Program-made: the position numbers and the translations under genes | Source: an uncultured Gammaproteobacteria bacterium | GTDB lineage: Bacteria > Pseudomonadota > Gammaproteobacteria > Magnimaribacterales > Magnimaribacteraceae | Length of the DNA: 64,000 nt | Reading direction: 5' to 3' | NCBI GenBank assembly: GCA_913031395.1 | Contig: CAJWDT010000002.1 | Span: forward strand, 1-64,000 | The notes under the pieces: model-generated | What the model was told of the DNA's origin: nothing | What the model saw: the letters and a program-made list of their open reading frames with translations, nothing else | The model's database searches: none | In this document: one piece after another, positions 45,743-54,997 of the stretch | How the letters are laid out: each line of letters opens with the position of its first letter | Numbering within the stretch: position 1 is the first letter of the stretch

Positions 45743-47068
45743 ATGGCCAAGAAGCTTTTTATCAAGACCCACGGTTGTCAGATGAATGAATATGACTCAA
45801 GTAGAATGCAAGATCTACTAGGTGTCAGTCATGGCTTTGAAACAACTGAAAATGAAGAAGAGGCTGACCTAATTCTATTGAATACATGCTCTATTCGTGA
45901 AAAAGCTCAAGAAAAAGTATTCCATCAGCTCGGCAGATGGAAAAAGCTAAAAGAAAAAAACCCCAATCTCAAAATAGGAGTTGGAGGCTGCGTTGCAAGT
46001 CAAGAAGGAGACAACATTATCAAAAGAGCGCCACAAGTTGATATTGTATTTGGTCCTCAAACAATTCATAGGGTTCCCAAGCTTTATGAAAATGTTGCTC
46101 AAAATAAACTTGATTCTGTTGATATAACTTTCCCTAAAACTGAGAAGTTTGAACATTTACCTGAACAAACCTCTGAAGGGCCGACGGCTTTTGTTTCAAT
46201 AATGGAAGGGTGCAATAAATATTGCTCTTTTTGTGTCGTGCCTCATACACGGGGGCATGAGATTAGTAGGCCAATGGAGGATATCATCAAAGAAATAGAA
46301 GGCTTGGCAGAAAAAGGGGTAAAAGAAATTAATCTGTTAGGTCAAAATGTGAATTCTTATAGAGATTCTAAATTAAAAACTAAAGGCTTGGGATTGTCTA
46401 ATCTCATAAGAGCATCTGCAGACATTAAGGGCATAGAAAGAATCCAATTCACAACCTCTCACCCTTTTGAATTTGGCCAAGACCTCATTGATATTTATAA
46501 AGAAGTTCCACAGCTTATTAGTTATGTTCATTTACCAGTTCAAAGTGGCTCTAACGATATCTTAAAAAAGATGAGAAGGAGGCATACTAGAGATGAGTAC
46601 TTTGACATTATTGATAACCTCAAAGCAATAAGGGACGGTATAAGCATATCTTCTGATTTTATAGTTGGATTTCCTGGTGAAACTGAGAAAAATTTCTTGG
46701 ATACGTTAGACCTTGTAGATCGAGTGGGTTACGACGAATCTTTTAGTTTTATTTACAGTCCAAGGCCTAATACAACTGCTAAAGATCTTGAAGATGATGT
46801 CCCTCAAGAAGAAAAGAAGGTCAGACTGCAGGCTCTTCAACATAAACTAGAGGGCTCTGCTCTAAGTATTAGCAGGAAAATGGTAGGAGAGACAAGAAAA
46901 TGCCTTGTCACAAATGTTTCAAAAAAGAATCCTGGAGAGTATCAAGCCAGAGCCGAAAACAACAAAGTAGTAATTTTTTCGTGCACAGACCCTTCAAAGA
47001 TTGGAAAAATTATAGATATAGAGATTGTAGAGGCCAAGAATAAATCCTTAAGAGGTATAGCGATATAA
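45743..47068 (+). CDS. miaB: tRNA-2-methylthio-N6-dimethylallyladenosine synthase
   Basis: 441 residues. The N-terminal UPF0004 domain has three Fe-S cysteines (FIKTHGCQMNEYDS, LLNTCSIREKA, GVGGCVASQEG). The radical-SAM motif is EGCNKYCSFCVVPHTRG at about residue 155. YVHLPVQSGSNDILKKMRRRH and SSDFIVGFPGETE are typical, and a C-terminal TRAM domain binds tRNA. It methylthiolates A37 of tRNAs reading UNN codons. First of the miaB-phoH-ybeY-corC-lnt run. Confidence 0.97.
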   Translation: MAKKLFIKTHGCQMNEYDSSRMQDLLGVSHGFETTENEEEADLILLNTCSIREKAQEKVFHQLGRWKKLKEKNPNLKIGVGGCVASQEGDNIIKRAPQVDIVFGPQTIHRVPKLYENVAQNKLDSVDITFPKTEKFEHLPEQTSEGPTAFVSIMEGCNKYCSFCVVPHTRGHEISRPMEDIIKEIEGLAEKGVKEINLLGQNVNSYRDSKLKTKGLGLSNLIRASADIKGIERIQFTTSHPFEFGQDLIDIYKEVPQLISYVHLPVQSGSNDILKKMRRRHTRDEYFDIIDNLKAIRDGISISSDFIVGFPGETEKNFLDTLDLVDRVGYDESFSFIYSPRPNTTAKDLEDDVPQEEKKVRLQALQHKLEGSALSISRKMVGETRKCLVTNVSKKNPGEYQARAENNKVVIFSCTDPSKIGKIIDIEIVEAKNKSLRGIAI

Positions 47069-47084
47069 AAATCTAAGCCTTTAA

Positions 47085-48029
47085 ATGAAATTTCAGCTTG
47101 ATCCAATAAACCACGAAAAAATTAGTGAGCTGTGCGGGCCTACTAACTCTATTTTGAAACAGATAGAAGTTGAATTAGGAATCAAAATACTTAATAGAGG
47201 ACCCAGCTTTAAAATTAATGGCGATGACACCAAAGCCAAAATTGCAAAAGATATCCTTATTAGGATTTATGAGGATCTAGATGAAAATAAAACGATTGGA
47301 TCTGAAGAGGTTCACTTATACTTAAGAAAAGGTATGAATGACTTAAATAATATTAAAAAAGAAACTTCCAGCAAGCATGTTATCAAAACGCCTAATCTAC
47401 TAGTAACTCCTAATCATGGAAGTCAGGTTGACTACGTTGAAACTATTAATAAAAAAGTCTTAACATTTGGCATAGGTCCTGCTGGAACAGGCAAAACATT
47501 TCTCGCTGTGGCCCTAGCTGTAGAACAGTTTTCAAGAGGAGAAGTTGAGAAAATACTTCTTGTTAGGCCTGCAGTTGAAGCTGGAGAGAAGCTAGGTTTT
47601 TTACCTGGTGATCTAAGTCAGAAAGTAGATCCTTATCTAAGGCCTCTCTATGATGCTCTTTTTCAGATGATGGGGTATAAGGAAACAGATCAACTTATTG
47701 AAAGGAATATAATTGAAGTCGTGCCTCTGGCCTTTATGAGGGGTAGGACCCTTAACAACTCTTTTATTATTCTTGATGAGAGTCAAAATGCCACTGTTGA
47801 ACAGATGAAAATGTTCTTAACTAGATTTGGTTTTGGTTCTAAGGTGGTAGTTACCGGTGATATTACTCAAATCGATTTACCTCGCAATACACCATCAGGT
47901 CTAGTGCATTGTCTAGAGGTCTTGAAATCAGTTGATGACATAGGTTTAGTTGAGTTTGAGACAAAAGATGTTGTAAGGCATGGATTAGTTCAAAAGATTG
48001 TTGAGGCATACGCAAAATTTATAGATTAA
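47085..48029 (+). CDS. ybeZ: PhoH-like ATPase (YbeZ)
   Basis: 314 residues. An N-terminal KH-like region is followed by the P-loop GPAGTGKTFLAVALAVEQ at about residues 128-145. VRPAVEAGEKLGFLPGDLSQKVDPYLRPLYDAL, the Walker B element FIILDESQNATVEQMKMFLTR and VVTGDITQIDLP complete the PhoH domain. It works with YbeY in rRNA handling. The stop is directly followed by the ybeY start. Confidence 0.95.
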   Translation: MKFQLDPINHEKISELCGPTNSILKQIEVELGIKILNRGPSFKINGDDTKAKIAKDILIRIYEDLDENKTIGSEEVHLYLRKGMNDLNNIKKETSSKHVIKTPNLLVTPNHGSQVDYVETINKKVLTFGIGPAGTGKTFLAVALAVEQFSRGEVEKILLVRPAVEAGEKLGFLPGDLSQKVDPYLRPLYDALFQMMGYKETDQLIERNIIEVVPLAFMRGRTLNNSFIILDESQNATVEQMKMFLTRFGFGSKVVVTGDITQIDLPRNTPSGLVHCLEVLKSVDDIGLVEFETKDVVRHGLVQKIVEAYAKFID

Positions 48030-48497
48030 GTGACTATTCTAGAATCAAATATCTTCATTACAGGAAATCTTGAAGGATTAGATTTTTCAAGAAAAAATAT
48101 ATCACTATGGATTCACTCTCTTGTAACGGTTGAAGAATCCATCAATGAATTAATAAGTGGAAAAGAGCTTAATTTATCATTTGTGTCTAGAGCTGAGATA
48201 CAAGACTTAAATAGAAGATTTTTAAACAAAGATAAACCCACTAATGTTTTATCCTTCCCCTCCTCTGTCGAAGATTCCAGTCAAAATCTATTAGGAGATA
48301 TTGCCATTTGCCCAGATATAATTAAATCTGAGAGTCTAGAGCAAGGAAAACCAGAGTTAGATCACTTAATACATCTCATAATTCATTCAGTATTACATTT
48401 AGTTGGCTATGATCATCAAGATAAGAAATCTGAAATGGATATGGAGGCGATTGAAATCAAAGTCTTAAAAAAATTAGGTATTGCGAACCCGTACTGA
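48030..48497 (+). CDS. ybeY: endoribonuclease/rRNA maturation factor YbeY
   Basis: 155 residues. GTG start immediately after the phoH stop. The zinc motif HLIIHSVLHLVGYDHQ (H-x3-H-x5-H) is at about residues 113-128, with the preceding RFLNKDKPTNVLSFP block. It is a single-strand RNase used in 16S 3'-end maturation and 70S quality control. Synteny with phoH and corC is conserved. Confidence 0.95.
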   Translation: MTILESNIFITGNLEGLDFSRKNISLWIHSLVTVEESINELISGKELNLSFVSRAEIQDLNRRFLNKDKPTNVLSFPSSVEDSSQNLLGDIAICPDIIKSESLEQGKPELDHLIHLIIHSVLHLVGYDHQDKKSEMDMEAIEIKVLKKLGIANPY

Positions 48498-48538
48498 AAC
48501 AATTTATCATGTGCAAGTGTTTATGAAGTGAGGCGTTA

Positions 48539-49408
48539 ATGAACGACGAGCCCCCAAGTATATCTGCTGAGTCTAGTCGACTTGGCTTTAGGAAAAGAGT
48601 AAAAGACAAAATCAAAGAAATTTATCAAAATTTCTCCTATAAACCCCAAAACAAACAAGAACTCGCTGGATCTATAAGGGATTCTAGTGAAAGAGGAGTG
48701 CTTGAAAAAGGTACTTTGAATATGATTGAGGGAGCCCTCAGGGTTTCAACAGATCAAGTAAGGGACATAATGGTCCCACGCCCACAGGTAGTTTTTGTAG
48801 ATAAAAACGAAAAACCTAGCGATTTTCTACCTAGAATAGTGAAATCAAGCCATTCACGGTTTCCTGTAATCAACTCAGAAACGGAAAAAATAGAAGGAAT
48901 TCTATTGGCTAAAGACTTACTGCCCTTTCTATCAACTCATAATCTTAATGATTTTGAGTTATCTAAACTAATTAGACCGGCTATTCTTATACCAGAAAGT
49001 AAAAAACTTAATATTTTACTCGATGAATTAAGAGCTGGAAGAAACCATATGGCTATTGTTTTAGATGAATATGGTGATGTAACTGGAATAGTAACGATTG
49101 AAGATGTTTTAGAAGAGATTGTTGGTGAGATAGAGGATGAGCACGATAAAGATAGTGGAACTTTGATTAAACAGATCGCAGAGGATGAATTTTTAGTTTC
49201 AGCTCTAACGCCTATCGATATATTCAATGAAAAATTCAATTCATCTTTAAGCGATAAAGATTTTGATACTTTAGGAGGGATAGTTATGCATCATTTTGCT
49301 CGCTTTCCTAAACCTAATGACGCTATCAATATAGACGGTCTGCGGTTCGTGATTAATTCTTTGGAAAGAAGACGTATTAAAAGAATAAAAGTATCCAAAA
49401 TAAATTAA
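48539..49408 (+). CDS. corC: CorC/YbeX-type CBS-domain protein
   Basis: 289 residues. The CBS pair spans about residues 75-195 (VRDIMVPRPQVVFVDKNEKPSDF...HSRFPVINSETEKIEGILLAKDLLPFL; HMAIVLDEYGDVTGIVTIEDVLEEIVGEIEDEHD). It is followed by the CorC_HlyC domain (DTLGGIVMHHFARFPKPND). No transmembrane helix, so the cytosolic short form. It is linked to Mg/Co efflux or ribosome-associated Mg homeostasis through YbeX work in E. coli. GTGAGG-type purine-rich sequence lies before the ATG. Confidence 0.94.
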   Translation: MNDEPPSISAESSRLGFRKRVKDKIKEIYQNFSYKPQNKQELAGSIRDSSERGVLEKGTLNMIEGALRVSTDQVRDIMVPRPQVVFVDKNEKPSDFLPRIVKSSHSRFPVINSETEKIEGILLAKDLLPFLSTHNLNDFELSKLIRPAILIPESKKLNILLDELRAGRNHMAIVLDEYGDVTGIVTIEDVLEEIVGEIEDEHDKDSGTLIKQIAEDEFLVSALTPIDIFNEKFNSSLSDKDFDTLGGIVMHHFARFPKPNDAINIDGLRFVINSLERRRIKRIKVSKIN

Positions 49409-49449
49409 ATTAGCTTTCAAAAAAATCTCCTGTCTTTAATATAGTTAGT

Positions 49450-50925
49450 ATGCCGAAGAAGACAATTTTTGCTCTGATCTGCGGACTAATTTTTTCATTA
49501 GGGTTTGCGCCATTTGATCAATGGTTACTTTCAATAATTTCAGTTGTAGTTCTTTTATTTTTAATAGAAAACACTACTAGCAAGGAGTCCTTTCTTATAG
49601 GTTATCTTTTTGGATTTGGTATGTGGCTTTCTGGTATATCTTGGTTGTATGTGAGTATTCACTTTCATGGAAATATAAGCATTATAGGATCTGCATTATT
49701 AATTCTAGTCTTTATCTCTATACTTGCTATCTATTCAGGTCTCATCTTCTTTTTAAATAATTATTTAAAAAAAATAACTCCCAAAGCGTTATCAATATTC
49801 ACTTTACCTGTAGTTTGGACATCTATCGAATTAATAAGATCTTACCTCTTTACGGGATTTCCCTGGTTAATTTCAGGAACTATGTTGGCAGATACTCTGA
49901 TAGATGGATTGACTCCAATTATAGGAGCACAAGGCAATAGTTTTTTTATAATTTTTATCTCAGTTTTGATTTTTAAAATCATTAATGATTTAAAGTTTAA
50001 GTTGCTACCACTAGGACTTATTGTAGTAACTGTTACATTATTAATATCGGCCTCTGCAACCAAGACAATATCTTGGACAGATCCTATTGATAAAATTAAA
50101 GTATCTATACATCAGCCTAACTTAAAACTAGAGGATAAATGGAGTCGACTTGGGATTATAAAGTCTCAAGAGATGATGCTTAGTGCAATTGACAAAGCAG
50201 AAAGAGACCAATTAGTAGTATTTCCTGAAACAGCTCTAATATTGCCCGAAAAAGAGAATAAAAACTTTATAGATCTCATAGTTCAGAAAAGTTCAGAAAA
50301 AAACATAACTTTAGTAACTGGTATTCTTGGAAGAGAAGATAATGATATTAGAAATAGATTGCAGGCCTTTGGATCAGTAAATACTTATTACGATAAAGTT
50401 AAATTAGTCCCTTTTGGTGAATTTATACCTTTAAAGTCCTTTTTGGGTGGCTTTCTCGACATTATCAACCTAAATTTGACTAATACTCTTCCTGGAGAGG
50501 AAATAACACCTATAAATATTGGTAATTTAAGGATATCACCTAGTATTTGTTATGAAATAGCCTTTGACGAACTAATAAGAAAAACAGCGAAAAATAGTAA
50601 TTTATTGCTAACAATCAGTAATGATACATGGTTTGGTCGCTCAGCAGGGCCAATACAGCATCTAGAAATAGCTCAAAACAGAGCTTTAGAGCATCAAAAG
50701 CCTTTAGTTAGGTCTACTAATAGTGGAATTTCAGCTTTTATTGGAAAGAAAGGCCAAATTATAGAAAAACAAGAATATTTTGAAGAAAAGCTATTAAATA
50801 GAGAGATTATGTTATTCTCTGGACAGACTTTTTACTCTAACTACGGTAATTCACCTTTAATTATCCTTATACTTTCATTTTTAATTATAGTTTTTGGATA
50901 TAGGCTAATATTTAGAAATTTATAA
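49450..50925 (+). CDS. lnt: apolipoprotein N-acyltransferase
   Basis: 491 residues. Seven to eight hydrophobic helices occupy residues 1-200, then comes a nitrilase-type domain. The catalytic triad is readable as Glu in VVFPETALIL, Lys in KVKLVPFGEFIPL and Cys in SPSICYEIAFDE; SNDTWFGRSAGPIQHLEIAQNRALEHQKPLVRSTNSG is the family block. A last helix ends the protein. It adds the third acyl chain to lipoproteins in the inner membrane. End of the ybeZYX-lnt run. Confidence 0.96.
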   Translation: MPKKTIFALICGLIFSLGFAPFDQWLLSIISVVVLLFLIENTTSKESFLIGYLFGFGMWLSGISWLYVSIHFHGNISIIGSALLILVFISILAIYSGLIFFLNNYLKKITPKALSIFTLPVVWTSIELIRSYLFTGFPWLISGTMLADTLIDGLTPIIGAQGNSFFIIFISVLIFKIINDLKFKLLPLGLIVVTVTLLISASATKTISWTDPIDKIKVSIHQPNLKLEDKWSRLGIIKSQEMMLSAIDKAERDQLVVFPETALILPEKENKNFIDLIVQKSSEKNITLVTGILGREDNDIRNRLQAFGSVNTYYDKVKLVPFGEFIPLKSFLGGFLDIINLNLTNTLPGEEITPINIGNLRISPSICYEIAFDELIRKTAKNSNLLLTISNDTWFGRSAGPIQHLEIAQNRALEHQKPLVRSTNSGISAFIGKKGQIIEKQEYFEEKLLNREIMLFSGQTFYSNYGNSPLIILILSFLIIVFGYRLIFRNL

Positions 50926-50940
50926 TAATAAAAAGAACAA

Positions 50941-51567
50941 ATGTCACATAATATAATAACAAAAAATTTTAAAATTTTAACTTTTCTATTTATTTTATCT
51001 TCATGTTCTTCTTTACAGGATATAAATAAAATGAATAAAAACAGTACTATAGTTGAACTAGAGTCTATAGATAGTAGTTATAAATCTTTAGAGAATTTAA
51101 TTTATGTAGATATTAGCTCTCAGACGTTAAGTTATATAGTAAAAGGTACAGTTTCAAAGAAATATAACATTTCTTCTTCTTACTATGGTACAGGTAGTGT
51201 AGCAAATAGTCTTAAAACACCACTAGGGAAGCATGAAATATATAAAAAAATTGGGAATGAACTACCTATTAACGCAATCCTTAAAGGAAGGGTTTGGAAC
51301 GGTGCAATAGCAGATATTATAGAAGGCCCCATAGATACTGATTATGATCATGTAACTTCTAGAATTCTCTGGCTTGACGGGCTTGAGGAAGGAAAAAATA
51401 AAGGTAATGGTGTAGATTCAAGGAATAGATACATTTATATACATGGTACTGCAGAAGAAGGCTTAATTGGAAAGCCTGCTTCCGATGGATGTATAAGGAT
51501 GTATAATAACGAAGTTATTGAGCTTTTTGAGTTAGTCTCAGAAAAAACTCAAGTCTGGATTTACTAA
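50941..51567 (+). CDS. L,D-transpeptidase (YkuD-type) lipoprotein
   Basis: 208 residues. The signal ILTFLFILSSC has lipobox LSSC, so the product is membrane anchored in the periplasm. The YkuD domain starts at YVDISSQTLSYIVKG and includes SLKTPLGKHEIYKKIG. The active site is YIHGTAEEGLIGKPASDGCIRMYNNEVIEL (H-G-T...S-x-G-C-I-R-M) with the catalytic Cys. Such enzymes make 3-3 cross-links or attach proteins to peptidoglycan. It follows lnt by 15 bases, so a lipoprotein-processing gene and a lipoprotein enzyme may share a transcript. Confidence 0.9.
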   Translation: MSHNIITKNFKILTFLFILSSCSSLQDINKMNKNSTIVELESIDSSYKSLENLIYVDISSQTLSYIVKGTVSKKYNISSSYYGTGSVANSLKTPLGKHEIYKKIGNELPINAILKGRVWNGAIADIIEGPIDTDYDHVTSRILWLDGLEEGKNKGNGVDSRNRYIYIHGTAEEGLIGKPASDGCIRMYNNEVIELFELVSEKTQVWIY

Positions 51568-51578
51568 TTAAAATTATT

Positions 51579-52103
51579 ATGAAGAAACTTTTACTATTCC
51601 TGTCTGTGTTTTATGGATCTTATATTTTTGCATGCCCAGAAGTTTTAGACCACGAATTAAGGGTCCTTGATTCATCTGAAACAGTTAACTTATGTAAATA
51701 CGAAAATAAAGTAGTTCTTGCTGTCAATGTTGCTAGTAGATGTGGGTTTGTATATCAATACGAAGCATTGCAAGATCTCTATGCTAAATATGAAGAGGAC
51801 GAATTTGTAATATTAGGTTTTCCTTCAAGAGATTTTATGTATCAAGAATATAGCGATGAATCTAAAGTAAAAGAGTTTTGTAGTACTGAATATGGAGTCA
51901 CTTTTCCTATGTTCGCAACTACTTCAGTTAAGGGTAATAAAGCTAATTCTTTTTATAAATCTTTAACTGAAATAACGGGAAAGAAACCTGGATGGAATTT
52001 TCATAAATATCTTATTTCCAGAGGCGGTGAAGTACTGAGCTTTGATACAAAAGTAGAGCCTGATAGTGATAGATTAACTTCAGAAATCTCTAAACTTTTA
52101 TAA
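51579..52103 (+). CDS. exported glutathione peroxidase-family protein
   Basis: 174 residues. A signal sequence MKKLLLFLSVFYGSYIFA precedes CPEVLDHEL, so export is likely. The GPx active site is VNVASRCGFVYQYEALQDLYAKY with Cys in place of selenocysteine. GFPSRDFMYQEYS is the variant of the GFPcNQFg motif (the usual Asn-Gln is changed to SRDF). PGWNFHKYLI holds the catalytic Trp-Asn. It reduces peroxides with thioredoxin or glutathione. It lies 11 bases after the L,D-transpeptidase and converges on rpiA. Confidence 0.88.
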   Translation: MKKLLLFLSVFYGSYIFACPEVLDHELRVLDSSETVNLCKYENKVVLAVNVASRCGFVYQYEALQDLYAKYEEDEFVILGFPSRDFMYQEYSDESKVKEFCSTEYGVTFPMFATTSVKGNKANSFYKSLTEITGKKPGWNFHKYLISRGGEVLSFDTKVEPDSDRLTSEISKLL

Positions 52104-52121
52104 AAAAAGTAAGCGCTTACT
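52102..52121 (-). terminator. probable rpiA terminator (14-bp palindrome plus T-run)
   Basis: The perfect palindrome AGTAAGCGCTTACT at 52108-52121, read on the minus strand after the rpiA stop, is followed by seven T. As a hairpin it has a 5-bp stem with a GCGC loop, which is short. The sequence also resembles a LacI-family operator core (TAAGCGCTTA), but it lies between two convergent 3' ends, which favours termination. Confidence 0.45.
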
Positions 52122-52138
52122 ATCGTTAAGGTATAATA

Positions 52139-52807
52139 TCAATCTAGTATATTTATAGAATTATCTGTGGCACAGATAATTACATCTGCTTTTCTTTTAG
52201 CAAATATTCCATTCTCTACAACACCTGGGATGTTGTTAATTTCAGCTTCAAGCTCATAAGGAATTTCTATAGGAAAATTATGTACATCCACAATTTGGTT
52301 TCCATTATCTGAGGTAAACCCATTTCTGAAAATAGGTTTTCCACCCATCTTCATAAGCTCTCTAGAAACAGCACTTCTTGCAATCTCAATAACCTCTATA
52401 GCCAGAGGAAATTCTCTCCCAAGAAGATCAGTATGTTTTGTTTCATCTACAATACAAATAAAACTCTCAGAAGAATAAGCCAGAATCTTTTCTCTGGTCA
52501 GTGCGCCCCCTCCTCCTTTAATTAACTCCTTCCTGTCATTGTATTCATCTGCTCCATCTACATAAAAATCTAAGGAATGCACTTCATTCAATGACAATAC
52601 ATCGTATGTATTTCTAATAAGAGATGCAGATGCTTTTGAGCTGCAAACAACCCCTTTGATATGCAAATTTGAAGAATTCAGTTCTTCAATAAAAAAATTG
52701 GTTGTAGATCCCGTGCCAATACCTATTACAGAGTCTTTATTAAGTTTTGGGTTTATTAAATTAAAAGCTTCTATTGCGGAATTTTTCTTTTTTAAGTCCT
52801 GGTTCAT
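52139..52807 (-). CDS. rpiA: ribose-5-phosphate isomerase A
   Basis: 222 residues. IGIGTGSTTNFFIEEL (about 28-43), DFYVDGADEYN (about 81-91), LIKGGGGALTREKILA and FPIEIPYELEAEINNIPGVVENGIFAKR are the standard RpiA segments with active-site Asp and Lys. It interconverts ribose-5-phosphate and ribulose-5-phosphate, linking to tkt at 35456. Divergent from ilvA, an arrangement found in other gammaproteobacteria. Confidence 0.96.
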   Translation of the reverse strand: MNQDLKKKNSAIEAFNLINPKLNKDSVIGIGTGSTTNFFIEELNSSNLHIKGVVCSSKASASLIRNTYDVLSLNEVHSLDFYVDGADEYNDRKELIKGGGGALTREKILAYSSESFICIVDETKHTDLLGREFPLAIEVIEIARSAVSRELMKMGGKPIFRNGFTSDNGNQIVDVHNFPIEIPYELEAEINNIPGVVENGIFAKRKADVIICATDNSINILD

Positions 52808-52884
52808 TTTATTTTATTAATAATGATTAATATCATTCAAAAAGTATAATACTCTCTATCAATATAGTAAGTTAAGCTAAATTA

Positions 52885-54417
52885 ATGAATTCCTCTAAAT
52901 TTAAGTCATATGTAAGTCGCATAGAGTCGTCTAAGGTATATGATGTAGCTCAAATAACTCCTATTACCAAAGCAAATCAGCTTTCAGGGTTATTAAAAAA
53001 TGAAATTTTCTTAAAAAGAGAGGATTTACAACCAGTATTCTCATTTAAAGTAAGAGGAGCATACAATAAGCTGGCCTTATTGAAAGAAAAAGGTTTAAAA
53101 GGGCCATTTATAGCCGCTTCAGCTGGAAATCATGCGCAAGGTGTAGCTTTTGGAGCAAAAAGCTTGGGTCTAAAGGCATTTATTGTGATGCCAGTAACAA
53201 CTCCATCGATTAAGGTCAATTCTGTGAAGAATTATGGAGGAAGGGTAATACTTCATGGAGATAATTTTGATGAAGCTTTTAAGTATGCCATTGATTTGGC
53301 TAAGAAGGAGTCATATACATTTATCCATCCCTATGATGATAAAGATGTAATTGCAGGCCAAGGTACAGTAGGAAAGGAGCTGATTGAACAAATCCAATCT
53401 GGAATCGATGCTGTTTTCGTTCCAGTTGGAGGAGGCGGCTTACTTGCGGGGGTTGGGACTTATATAAAAAGTGTTAGCCCTGAAACAAAGGTAATAGGCG
53501 TAGAGCCAGAAGATGCTGCTTGTCTTAAACTTGCGCTAGATAACAATAAAAGACTTATGTTAAAGGAGGTAGGGCTTTTTGCAGATGGCGTTGCCGTAAA
53601 ACAGGTTGGTAAAGAGACATTTTCTTTAATTAAAGAATGGGTGGATGATGTGGTCACGGTGTCTGTAGATGAAATGTGTGCTTCTGTACAAGATACTTTC
53701 CAGGAAACACGAACTATTGCAGAGCCTGCAGGAGCATTAGCACTTGCTGGCTTGAAGAAATATTGTAAATCAAGAGGTTTAAAGAATAAGACTCTAGTTG
53801 CTATTAACTCAGGAGCAAATTTAAATTTTGATAGGTTGGGACATATTGTTGAAAGAGTTCAATTAGGTGAAAGTAAAGAAGTTCTTTTAAGCGTGAAAAT
53901 ACCAGAAGAAAAAGGAAGTTTCAGGAAGTTCTGCACTTTTCTAGGAAAAAGAAGCATATCAGAATTTAATTATAGAGCAGAAGAGAGTAATGAGGCTAAT
54001 ATATTTGTTGCCTGCAGATTCAATGATAAAGAAGGAAAGGGTAGGCTGCTAAAGCACTTAAAATCTAAAGGATATTCCCCTAAAGACCTTTCTGGTAATG
54101 AAGTAGCAAAACTCCATATAAAGCATATGGTTGGAGGTAGAGCTCCAAAGGCAGTAACAGAGAGGGGAGAGTATATATTTAGAGTCCAATTTCCTGAAAG
54201 ACCAGGAGCATTAGTAGGTTTTTTAGATAAATTGAGTGATAAATTTAACATAACCTTATTTCACTACAGAAACCAAGGTTCTGCATACGGTAGAGTTTTG
54301 GTTGGTTTTGAGTCAAAAGGTAAAGATTATTCAAAACTAATCCAATATTTGAATGAAACAGGATTTAGATTTTGGGATGAAACTCAGAATTTAGCCTATA
54401 AGTCCTTTCTGAAGTAG
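52885..54417 (+). CDS. ilvA: threonine ammonia-lyase, biosynthetic
   Basis: 510 residues, close to E. coli IlvA (514). The PLP lysine lies in LKREDLQPVFSFKVRGAYNK (about residue 55). SAGNHAQGVAFGAK binds substrate, and VPVGGGGLLAGVGTYIK is the PLP phosphate loop. Two ACT-like domains follow after residue 325 (EVLLSVKIPEEKGSFRKFC and YIFRVQFPERPGALVGFLD), giving isoleucine/valine feedback control. It converts threonine to 2-oxobutyrate. A TATAAT is at 52845-52850, 34 bases before the ATG. Confidence 0.96.
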   Translation: MNSSKFKSYVSRIESSKVYDVAQITPITKANQLSGLLKNEIFLKREDLQPVFSFKVRGAYNKLALLKEKGLKGPFIAASAGNHAQGVAFGAKSLGLKAFIVMPVTTPSIKVNSVKNYGGRVILHGDNFDEAFKYAIDLAKKESYTFIHPYDDKDVIAGQGTVGKELIEQIQSGIDAVFVPVGGGGLLAGVGTYIKSVSPETKVIGVEPEDAACLKLALDNNKRLMLKEVGLFADGVAVKQVGKETFSLIKEWVDDVVTVSVDEMCASVQDTFQETRTIAEPAGALALAGLKKYCKSRGLKNKTLVAINSGANLNFDRLGHIVERVQLGESKEVLLSVKIPEEKGSFRKFCTFLGKRSISEFNYRAEESNEANIFVACRFNDKEGKGRLLKHLKSKGYSPKDLSGNEVAKLHIKHMVGGRAPKAVTERGEYIFRVQFPERPGALVGFLDKLSDKFNITLFHYRNQGSAYGRVLVGFESKGKDYSKLIQYLNETGFRFWDETQNLAYKSFLK

Positions 54418-54420
54418 AAA

Positions 54421-54990
54421 TTAATTAAAAGTATAAAAATACTCATCAGTTATACACGAATGAGCCTTAATGTCGTATTTATTCTCAAAGCAGCTCTCAA
54501 CCTTCTGAAAGTCATAGGCAATTATCACCAACTCAGTATTGCTGTTTTCTAGATTGACTAATGAATGGTCATAATAGCCTTTGCCCATACCAATTCTATA
54601 TCCATTTGCATCGAAGCAAACGCAAGGTAAAAGTATAATATCTAAGTCTGATGCTTCTATCTGTTGAGTTTCTAAAGGTTCAAGGATATTAAAGATATTG
54701 GCCTTTAGGTTTTTATAGTCATCTAACTTACGGAATTCCATAACCTTAGAATTTTGTACAATTTTTGGAAGGTAGACTTCTGAATTCATTCCAATCAAGG
54801 TCTTTGTTAAATTCTCAGTAGGCATTTCATTATTGATAGACCAATAACTTGCAATTTTTTTTTCTTTAAACTTTTCTTTATTGGAGTCTACGAAAGATAT
54901 AACTCTTTTTTCTGCATTCTTTATGAACTCATCTGAAAGACTTTTCCTTGTCTGAATGTATTCTTCCCTAAGTTCGGATTTAGTAGTCAT
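54421..54990 (-). CDS. ygfA: 5-formyltetrahydrofolate cyclo-ligase
   Basis: 189 residues. SELREEYIQTRKSLSDEFI at the N-terminus, NEMPTENL, VYLPKIVQNSKVMEFRKLDD and LLPCVCFDANGYRIGMGKGYYDHSL match the 5-FCL family (the last block is the ATP/folate-binding signature, usually PGvAFD..G.RLGyGgGyYDR). It regenerates 5,10-methenyl-THF. It starts 8 bases after the 3' end of 6S RNA, exactly as E. coli ssrS-ygfA, so it may be translated from 6S read-through transcripts. Confidence 0.94.
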   Translation of the reverse strand: MTTKSELREEYIQTRKSLSDEFIKNAEKRVISFVDSNKEKFKEKKIASYWSINNEMPTENLTKTLIGMNSEVYLPKIVQNSKVMEFRKLDDYKNLKANIFNILEPLETQQIEASDLDIILLPCVCFDANGYRIGMGKGYYDHSLVNLENSNTELVIIAYDFQKVESCFENKYDIKAHSCITDEYFYTFN

Positions 54991-54997
54991 CGATGGT

